Of a DNA stretch of 64,000 nucleotides, positions 1-9,600 are shown in pieces (the stretch's first letter is position 1; each line of letters starts with the position of its first letter). Source of the DNA: Haemonchus contortus (lineage: Eukaryota; Nematoda; Chromadorea; Rhabditida; Trichostrongylidae); NCBI GenBank assembly GCA_000469685.2, contig LS997563.1:16047940-16111939 (forward strand), given 5' to 3'. The position numbers and the translations under genes were made by a program. The notes under the pieces were generated by a model. The model was not told where the DNA came from. It saw only the letters and a list, made by a program, of their open reading frames with translations, and made no database searches.

Positions 1-3000
1 ATGAACTATAAGGTAGGGTGAAGATGTATCAGTGTACTAACCTCATCTATGTCTTCACCTTTCGTACGTAAAAGATGGCCACCTTGGCGGACCTCCGCTA
101 AACCTCGATCTCCAAGAGCATAGCCGTACACTCCAAGTTCACTGACAACCTTAGACATTTTCACTGGTTGCATTGCTCGAACGAGATAATTCTGCAAAAG
201 AAAATTCTGGCAAATGAAGAAGGTACCTCCTCAGCTTTTCACTTCACCTCTTGTACAAGCGGATGAATCCGCTCCATGAGAATATGGGCTCCTCTCTCAT
301 CCTGTGACATCGACTGCAGTTTCTGGGCCATTTTTTCACCGTAGAAATTACCACCTCCTCCTTCAGTTTGTGGTTTTAGCACGAATTGATTAGGACGAGC
401 TATTGCACTCCGAAATATGAGGAAACATATGAGCAAAAGTACGAGCAGGAAAAGGAGTGATGTTAAAGTATTTAGAATCATCGATTCACCTTGACCAACT
501 TTTCTGTTATGGGTGAAGAGTCATTGATAGCCCATATTCCAGCGAACGTAGCCCGTATTGCTGCCGCCTCACGTGGATGCCCAATAAATCGTTCAACAAC
601 GCCGTCTTGTGCAAGCACCTTGAGCACAGAGAAATCTACTTAAGATCTAGTTTGATGTACTGGTCAATCAATAACCAGTATTACCTGCTGAGTTTTCTTC
701 GTATTTGCCACCTGAAGACCAATCCACGGTGATTTAATTGCATCTGACCTTTCAATCAAGAGGCGAGCAGACCACTCTGAAAAATTGCAATTCTCTCGAC
801 ATCTACAAAAGGTGTCTGTCGGAAGATTGGACTCACTGAAATTACCTTTTTCAGATGGGTAGTTGTCAGGAGAGTATCCAGCTCTGAAGTAAACAACCGC
901 CACCTGCGAGCCCAACAAAAGTAAATGACGCTCAGGCGATAAGGTTAGACTGAAATGAGAGCATATTAAAGCATGCGATCGACATAAAAGCATTAGTTTT
1001 ATCAGCAGCGTGAAACCTTCATTCTTCGTAACCCGATCCTAAACAGCCGAATAAGCGCCTTCCACTCGAATACATAACTATTTCGCAGCGTAGAGATCTA
1101 TGGCGCGACTTACAATATGCCTACTACACTTCTTTGATCCCATCTATGTCCACAGTAGCATCTCTATTCCTCCCTTTCCAAACCAGAATTGTCCACTTGA
1201 TCATCCTCGCTCGAGGGGTAGAGGGAGGGGAAGAGGGGGGGGGGGCATGGCATTCCTTTGGTTCAGGGTCTGGTGATGAAGGCTGATCATTACACTGACC
1301 TGGTGTTGTTTGACGTCCTGAGGGGTCCAAACTATAAGCGCCCTAGTCCAACGGTCATCACGATATCACATAATTTGATCGGCTCACCTGGTCTTCGATT
1401 TGTTGGCGTAAGCAACGGCGACCCTGATCTTCGTTCGATGGCGGGGCTAGGGGCTCCCTGTACTCCTCTGCGCGAATGTAATGGGAAATCTCAAGCATGG
1501 TCCCTTCCGCTACGTGTTGAATACAATGACTGCATGCTCATTCTGCTTTCGTCCAATTCTCCGAGGCGTACTCCAAAGCAGGAAGGACAGCAAAGTCGAA
1601 AAGGTGAGCGCGAAGCTGGATTTTCCTTGTCCGCTTCGTTACTCCGTCTACATTCTTAGTGGTTCCCAAGCCTCCTTTTGCTCAGCTCCGGTGCAGGTCG
1701 TTCATCAATTGAATAATCGACCTCTATCAACGTAGCTATAGCGTTCAAAGACATTTATTCCTTTAAGCGTAGAAGGAGCATCAGCTATCAGTCCGTCCCT
1801 CCGAATATCGTGTTTGTTAAATTTAGTTTCAAGCCCATCTTCCCAGAAGCGCTATTGAATTCGACCGGAATTCGTTTTGCATGTTCAATGGTCGATGCCG
1901 AAGCCCGAATTCGTCTACAATGCGAAAGTAGAACGGCACTGAGAGAATTGAGCGAAATATCGCTCTGCCGAACCCACACGTTCACATTAATAATGATTTT
2001 CTTGTAGAATGGCGAGATTTCATAGTAACCGAAGAATGCGAAGTTCACTTCTGCTTTTTCCACAAAAAACGAGCAAAATAAAGTTTGACGGTGTGAATAC
2101 TTACCACTGGTCGCATTCGGATAAGGTTCTTCGGACAATTTGATCAACGGGAACACCCATATCCTCAAGTGCATACTCAACATGTCTCTGATCGATCTGA
2201 TTTTGATTTACATCTTCCACTATCACAAGTACGACAGCATCGGATGATGGCCATAATTTCCTGTAAATGTCGTCACTGTCAGTAGAACAAATTACAGATT
2301 GGAAATGTTGCGAAAGGGAACATCTGCAGTTGTTTTTAAAAACATACACACGGAATCCAATCTTTTTTTGCACTTTTTGGAGCACTCTATTCAAAGGCGC
2401 AGTTCACGATAATTTTGGAGTGTCTAGTTCCAGAATAGTAATGGAAGTGATGGTCCAGAAAAGTGCAAGAGTGGCGGAAAACTGCGAAAGTCAACACACT
2501 TATAAAAATACGGGGTTTCTAAGAAGTAGTAAAATTAGGGGTTGGACGAGTTGCATGCAGCTGGCTGCAATACACTGCCTTAGTGCAAGGTGTGCAAGGT
2601 GCAACCTTAACAGCTTTTACAACGCTTAGGAACTCGTGCACCTAAGGTGTATACGTCGGCTAAGCCGGTTTGGGGTCCTTATCACAACCTAGCGTGGCCG
2701 TTTTTCGACCCGACATCGTCCCTTAGGCTATGGTTCCGGGTCACAGGTCCGGTCAAAGGAGAAATCTTAGTAAACATTCCCAGTAAACTGATGACTGACT
2801 GACTTAAGACCATGATTTCCAGTCTTTGGGGTTGAAGGATGGCTGTTTCAAAGAATTGAATCGGAAGAGAGGGTGACCACTGTGAGGCCTACCTATCTTG
2901 CTGGCAAAAACTATTGGTCTGAATCACAGTAGAAGTAGAAACATGAATGGATTAACTGCAGCAATAAAGAATTTTGGAAAACAACATAAAAGCTATTAGG

Positions 3001-5291
3001 GTGTCCCAAAAGTTTTGAGAAAATTTATCTGGTTTGTTCAACACAAAAATACTACAACAAAAAGGTGAGATCAGTAATCGAGATAGTGGCCCTCTTTAGC
3101 CACGACGTCCCTCCATCGACTGGGCAGAGCACTGATGCCATTCATCCAGAAAGAAGAAGGGCGTGAAGCGATCCATTCATCCACTGCATGTTTGACTTCC
3201 TGACGATTGCTGAATTTTTTCCCTTTCGTGTAGGCCTCCAGGCTTCTGAAAGCATGGTAGTCACAAGGACTAAGATCAGGTGAATATGGGGGGTGGGGCA
3301 GCCAGGTAATCCCAAGCCTTTCCAGCTCCTCAGCCGTCGCCCTAGCATGATGTGATCGAGCGTGACTCATCAAAATCAGAATCTTTCCCTGCATTCGGTG
3401 TGAAACCGGAGCTCCAGACACCATCTCCCGCAGCTGCTCGCAGAATACCCTTACAGTCACAGCAGTACCCTCAGGTAGGATCTCATAGTAGAAAAAGCCG
3501 GCGGAGCATAAGAAGAACGAGATCGTATTCTTTTCGACGTGTCCCCACGCTTGGCAATGGCTTCTGGCCTTATGACGATTGGTAGCCACTGCAACTTCCT
3601 GTATGGATTATCATAAGGAACCCACTTCTCATCCTGAGCGATGATGAAGCTCGTCCAATCCACCGTTCACTTGCGGTCGAGTAGCTTCCGACACACATCG
3701 ACCCACACCTGACGCTCGCTCCCAGTCAAGGTGTGGGGGATAATTGCAAGAATTGCTGCGCGAAAGCGACGTCTGCGTAGGATGTCGTGGGTGGTGGAAC
3801 GGGGAGCAGAAGTCGTCCTCTCCATTCCTCTCAAGCTTTGAGAAGGATTGCTTTGGACGGAGGCTAAGACAGTTTCGGTCTTGGTGGAACGTGGACGTCC
3901 GCTCCGTGGCACTTCGTCGAAGTGAAACTCTCTCTAGAGAAGCGGCCGTACCACCTATAGCAGGTGGCGAGGGATGGTGCAGTACTGCCCATCGATGACT
4001 GCAATTCATTCCGCTCTTGAAAGGCGGAGTGACCAGATCGGTAGTAATGAAGCAGTAGGCGCCTGTAGTCGTGTCAGTCGAAAATAATTCAAATGTTGAT
4101 AACTCACTTCCAAAGATAAAGTGCAATACTGTTCTCTTGTTATGATGATCTGCTAAGCGTGACCTCGTACTGACCTTTTCTCCGTGGCTCTGCCTCGGCG
4201 CTTTCTTGCGCAGCATGGTTGCGAAATACATGACCGAAATTTTCTCAAAACTTCTGGGACACCCTAATAAAAAGGGAGAATTCAAGGTTGCAGGAGAGAT
4301 ATCTTGCAGCGGACCCAACTTCACCATACCATGCTTTGTATAGAGCTTCCGCGATCATTTTAATCGGCTCATTCTTCAGAATTGCCTTTTCTATGGTCTC
4401 CTTGTCATAGCCAAGCTCCGCCATTGTTCGCCTATGCATCTTTGTCACCTATAATGTAAGAAAACTATAATGTAAAGATCCTACTTGTAAAGTATCAAAG
4501 TGATCGATACGTACCCTTTCTGCATGAGCACCCATACTAGATGCAATGTTATTCACCTCGATCTGTAATTGGGAACTGAGTGTGTTTATGAGCTACCTCA
4601 TCCATTAGAAACGTACTTGTCTGAGAAGATATTCACATGAGAAAGGGTCTTTGTGACACATATAATCTGATCGCTGGATGACTAGCGTTTTTCTTTGCAA
4701 AAGACCTTAAAGACCTTAAAATTAACATCTCCCAAAAGACCAGCGGTGTAGGCATTTCTTGTTGAATTCACCTTCATCCCTGATCTTCTTTAGAATATCG
4801 ATTAAGCCTCGTGTAAATGCATCGGTCTTCACGACATCCTTATGACATTCTATCAAGAATTCGAAGTCATAAGCAATCTCATGATAAAGCTTCGCCATTA
4901 ACTGGAATACGGTAATCAAGGGTAGTATCACTGGAGTCTAAGAGAAAATCGAGTAAATCAGAAAAATTCTTATGAAGAAACTCACATTCTGGACATTAAC
5001 AGCTTGTTCAAACAGTTTTCGAGGGAAAGGTGTAGGAAGAAGGGCAAAAGGGGCATGCTGACAGATATCGCTACGATCCTTGTGCTCCCTTGTCCTCATA
5101 ACCAATCCATGAGCCTTAAATATGTATCAATTCTGAATGAAACACGCCAAAGGAACAGGAATCCGGTAATTGTACAGCCTCACCTGTGCCCAGTCCACCG
5201 ATGATAGAACAAGTTCGTCGATGCGATTTTGAGGAAGTGGTAACTTTGGGAAATCCGCTAATAAGACACCGCCACTTTTCTCAGAGACCAT
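1..5291 (-). CDS. gss-1: Glutathione synthetase, 12 exons, 3' end cut by window
   Basis: Eukaryotic-type glutathione synthetase, the cytosolic ATP-grasp enzyme that joins gamma-glutamylcysteine and glycine in the last step of glutathione synthesis. Exons I assembled (minus strand, each with GT/AG ends and matching phase unless noted): 5291-5184, 5114-4986, 4937-4772, 4705-4617, 4562-4515, 4448-4330, 2260-2105, 949-846, 776-685, 618-490, about 409-248, 191-42. They give about 483 residues against 474 in the human protein. Family landmarks in order are QRSDYM (substrate contact), [11 protein letters not shown] (metal/ATP site), [31 protein letters not shown], the glycine-rich ATP loop [21 protein letters not shown] and GHLLRTK (substrate-binding arginine). 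The last dozen or so residues lie beyond position 1. The start is the first ATG in frame, giving a 36-residue first exon. The intron before 2260 carries a mariner and that before 949 an RTE relic. The acceptor of the exon near 409 is abnormal (see findings). Identity is secure; the gene symbol follows C. elegans usage. Confidence 0.95.
1325..2085 (-). mobile_element. RTE-type non-LTR retrotransposon relic (RT/C-terminal part)
   Basis: Between two glutathione synthetase exons the minus strand keeps a decayed reverse-transcriptase stretch. [18 protein letters not shown] and [11 protein letters not shown] match the same segments of the better RTE copy at 53457-56372 ([18 protein letters not shown] and [11 protein letters not shown]). 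The catalytic FADD segment is lost. Frame breaks and stops show it is dead. A poly-G/poly-C run lies near 1235-1246 just downstream. Boundaries are approximate. Confidence 0.75.
2391..2800. repeat. MITE-end fragment plus a repeat with an ACTG-rich tail
   Basis: At 2391 the motif AAAGGCGCAGTTCACGAT matches the end motif of the MITE family seen at 44773 and 57358, but no partner end is visible here. About 2550-2800 looks like the 3' part of another repeat: it contains TACGTCGGCTAAGCCGG, similar to ACGTCGGCTGAGCCGG near 43559, and ends in the short tail TGATGACTGACTGAC. No coding sequence is apparent. The stretch lies in a glutathione synthetase intron. Confidence 0.4.
2996..4267 (-). mobile_element. 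mariner transposon, 1,272 bp, with both inverted ends and TA duplication
   Basis: Terminal inverted repeats start TTAGGGTGTCCCAAAAGTTT and are nearly identical over about 30 bp (one mismatch seen). TA dinucleotides flank both ends (2994-2995 and 4268-4269). A minus-strand mariner transposase occupies the inside. The longest piece, 3589-3071, includes [16 protein letters not shown] (last part of the DD34D catalytic core), [12 protein letters not shown], and ends near [18 protein letters not shown]. The N-terminal part (about 4220-3630) is spread over different frames with stops, so the copy is non-autonomous. It sits in the sixth intron of glutathione synthetase and is about the usual 1.3 kb mariner length. 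Confidence 0.93.
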
Positions 5292-6655
5292 TTAAATCCT
5301 GAAAACAAGGGCATGTTTTTGAAAGTTGCATTTGAATCGTATTAATAGTGGCCTTTATTGAGCATTTTCGCATAGACACTGGCTTTTGTCTAGCTTTCTG
5401 TGGTTCAAAAGTGAATGAATGCATTTCAAGAAAAAAAACGAGGATGTCTCTTCTCTCTCCGTATGCGATGAAGATGTATAATAGATGGGGGGGGGGGGGG
5501 GGTGGAGGGGGGCACTGCGGACTGCGGAATATAGTTTTTTACCTCGATACCTCGGTTTTAGGAGGGAAGGACACTGTCGAATGTGAGCCAGTTGTGTGTT
5601 TAATTCCCAACATATCCCAGATTTTGGAACGAGGTAGTCATCTCACCCACCCCTGTGCTCCACCAAGTTTCTTTGGCTAAGAACCGCCCCTCAGCATAAT
5701 TAAGGTCGTCGCATAAGTAGGGCCGTCTACCCCTCTTTCTCTACGCTACAGCATTCAATGGGTGAAAGAATATGGGAGAATATCTAACTGGGCCCCTCGT
5801 TTCCCTCTTTCATCTGAGCTTTCTCAGTATCTCTCTGGTCATTTCTACTTCATTGCAACCTTGATGGGTGCTCTGTTGGATCACCCACTCTCAGATCCCT
5901 CTTTACACTTTACGCAATTACGGTTGGTTGGAAAGTCCTGTCATATGGTCTAGGTTCGTTTCATCGGTGTCGGTATCTGTACCAAATCTAGCTATTAGAG
6001 ATGAAAATGTCATAAAGTCCCTACTTTCATTTTCACTGAGAAAAAAAATCCTTTTCAGCAGAACCTATCAAAATTTGCGATAAGGGTCACAACAAAAAAT
6101 ACTGACGATGTGAAAGGCGTTAAGACATTCAAAGGTAGTATCAAGTTACGAAAATCGTGCCTAAAATCGGATCTTATCTCGAAAAAGGAGGTTTCCATAG
6201 GTATGATAACGTTAATTCAGCATTTGGCAGAAACCAGCAATCATTCCAGCCGCAGAATAATCACAAGAGCAGCGTGTCGCGTGCGGTGGGCGCGCCGCCT
6301 GTTCACTTACAATTAGCATAAATACTGTGGATCTTCACCATATTTGCTCGCTTTCGATTGGATTGGGTTAATGAAGCATTTCAAGCTGAAAGATTAGGTA
6401 AACGATGAAAATCCCGTTAAGAGCACAACGGGTGATTATTCCGTGCTCTAAAGCAGAGAAAGCGCTCCAGGCGCGAAAGCGCTTTTCAAAATTTTACTTC
6501 CCGGCTTCTCTTGACTATAGCTCAGTACGCAAGATATTTATGCCCTTTTCAGGCTGTTTATAGTTTGTGAAGTCCGTCAATTTATCGATCTAATCTAGCT
6601 GCGTCTAATTTTAGCTGTATAACTTTGCCGAGAATTGAATGCGAAAACCGTTTTC
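5292..6655. other. Intergenic region between divergent genes
   Basis: This region separates the minus-strand glutathione synthetase start (5291) from the plus-strand first exon at 6656, so it should hold both promoters. A run of 14 G at 5488-5501 is followed by TGGAGGGGGG. The open frames at 5348-5680, 5762-5953 and 6110-6316 match nothing I know and have no convincing splice pattern. I see no TATA box or other element I would defend. Confidence 0.5.
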
Positions 6656-9600
6656 ATGGAGGAAGAAGGAACAAGTGCAATTTCGCTGCGATGCGTCGCT
6701 AGTGAAGGTTCCTCTAACCTCGTTGCCGCTCTGAGCAAAAGAGAAGTGAGTTTTGACTTAATGTTTCGTTAACTGCTTCTTTGCCTCATTACGCGATACG
6801 AAAGCCTCACAAGGTTGGCGAGTTATGGGCAAAACATGGGTTTCGGACGGAGTTCGAACTCGTGTTGTGCTGTCCAGTTGTCGTGCTCGTATCTCTTACG
6901 TTGCTTAGCCGAGAACTTATACTAATACTTATACGGCTCGTCTTCACTCATGTGCGAGCACCAGCAAAAACCATTCGCTTCTGTCTTTCGCGATCGTCAT
7001 CCATGGTAGACTCAGGATTCGACGAAGATGGCGGTGTGAGGAGTCGTTCAGCTGCTGTCGCAGCAAGCACATCCCCCCATCTCGCAGCAGTTCTACCCCT
7101 ATTCTTGTTGATGTTAGAGTAGCATTGTCGCGACTCAACTTGCGGAGGCGTTTCCTATAGTGCCACTACTTCACAGCTTTCTCCGCTCAAATTGCAAGAG
7201 CCTCGTAAATTTTGACAGCATTTTTGTCATCGATCTCTGAGATCGTGAAGATCCTATGGGAGCCCACTAGACGGTTTTTGTCCATCTGTCACCATCTCTT
7301 CTCATTATATGACCGGGCCACCGAAATTTTGCGTTCTTCATGAATTCCACCGGATCGCGGAGTCGAGACATTCTGCGCATATCGGAGCTGCAGAGTCCGG
7401 TTCGATATTGCGTGAGTTGGTTTAACCTTAAAAGACATCGCTCGAGCGTTCTGTGACTTGTGCTCAGAGCCCTTGACGTGGATGCTCTGGTCACCCAAGT
7501 CTCCGACCCGTAACAGAGCGCAGGGAGAACTGTGGAATCTAACAGACTAGCGCGACGTTCCGGCTCAGCCAGATGCTCAGCCGAGAAAACAGTGATAATG
7601 CGTATGGCCCATATGAAGACTTCAGCTGGCCAGTCGATGTACAGGTCGGTACTTTTATCCTTCCAGACGAGTTTAGTACCAATTTGCCGGGCCTGGAGGG
7701 GGTGGGAGGTTTGGTTAGCTTACGTTCTACCAACCGCGAATTCTAACGCTGAACTTTTGCGTGAAAGTGAGCTACTTGACACTTGGCGACCACTTCCGCT
7801 CGTAACAGCAGTCAACAAATAAGTGATCAGTTCAAGGCAAATCATAGCGCGACAACTTAGAGCTCGACAGTTTCGGCGATGTTCGCTGACCGGCTCTATA
7901 TCGTATCCGTGAATGCTGGTATGCTATTGCTTGAGAGCCATCGAGAAAGCGAGTCTAGCGGGGTGTCGCTTTGAAGAGCGTGGTGCTTTTAGGCGCAAGT
8001 ACGGGTCGAGTTTCATTGAAGGCCAAATTTTTGCCCACATTCCGCCAATCTTGTGAGATTTCCAACTTTTACTCTTTTCTCGCTGTGTTAAAGGAGGGGT
8101 AAAAGCCTTTCTTCCCGCAGAGGATCGTTTTGCAAGTATGGAAGGCAGACTCGACGACATGAGTCCCTCACATTTGGCGTTGCGTCCTGGCATCCTTGCC
8201 AGTGCACTGCAGTTGATGCAGCTCTGCTTCTTGCATATCTCATGATCGTCCCTTTCGCTACGGGCAAGATGTCAGATCCAAAGACCGATGTTCGTGAGAA
8301 TAGATGTGACGAATGGTTTCGGATTGCGGCTTGTAGCGAAGCATTGCTGCAATCCCAAACCAGACCGTTAGCAAGGAACTCGAACATCTTCCTATCTCTG
8401 AAATGTATTAGGTTGATGCATAATTATTGCGGATTTTTTCGCGGCTTTTTTTCTCTTGATAGAATTTGAATATTGAATTCGGATTTTTTCTAGAAATGAT
8501 CTACTTGATTTCCTCTACAAGAATATACTCAGTAAACCACACGCATATCCGCGAAATTATCTTAACTACTTCGAGAAAGTTTGGAAGGTGGCACAGTCAT
8601 TCCGCGATCTCAGTACCTTTTCGTCGATCGAACAATCAGCCAGAGCCAACCAAGAAATGGGATCTGCCCCTGAATCTGCCATGTTCACCAGCAGAAACTT
8701 ATGGATTATCTCGTCAAGCGTTCATCGAAAAAATGGCTAGAGAATAGAAATTTCGTCGATTTGGATGACTTGATGGCCGATGTCAAGGCGTGGATCGCCA
8801 GTAAGGATCAAAACTTCTTCGTTTTTTGGGATCCGAGTAACTGATCACTGGGAGCAGTGCTTGACGTGGATGGTGACTAAGTTCCGGAGTAATTATTTGA
8901 ACATGTCTTTGCTTAGTATTTCTATAGTTTCTTTTCCTATAGTTTAAGTAAAATTTGCTGGAAAAAAATCCGCAATAATCATGCTTAAACCTAATATGTA
9001 GAGGCAGGTAAAATGCAGGGGAAATAGAAAATATCAAAATAATCGTGTTTGACCGCCAGAAATCATGTGTACTTTCACTAGATCAACTAATGAACGATCG
9101 GTGAAAAGTTACTGACAAGGGAAGGCTACTAGGTCGCAGTGGCCATCTGAGATGAGATGTATACTGCCGAATGTGTCTCCAGGTGAGTATCTCAAATCCG
9201 CTTTCCAAATCTGCTAAACGATCCTGGGGTCAGAGTTATGGGACCATTTCCTCTCCTGTGTTAAACGCCCCGAGATGCCTATATAAGCCAACCGAAAAGA
9301 AGACCGGATGGGCGGCGATGGAGCAGTTGGTACGACGGCGGACTCTCAGGATGGTCACGGAGGTTCGGATCCTTGATGGTCCCGTTCGTTTTGCATTTTG
9401 AAAAAACATCTCCTAAACGCTTGCAAAATGCTTTTACGCTTCATATCCACCATCTATAGGGTTCCCTTACGTTTGACAAATGCTGTAAAGGATAATATAA
9501 TGGAAGTTTTCCTTAACCCCCATTTACCCCCACCCAACGAATAGAGATGCAGTCCTATCCCAATCACTCGAAGGGGTTGCGAAATTTATGGCAGCACCGT

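Noticed and set aside
664..993. One continuous 109-codon exon of glutathione synthetase
   Set aside because: The frame reads through a 69 nt intron (845-777) and past the acceptor at 951-950; alignment to the family requires splitting it.
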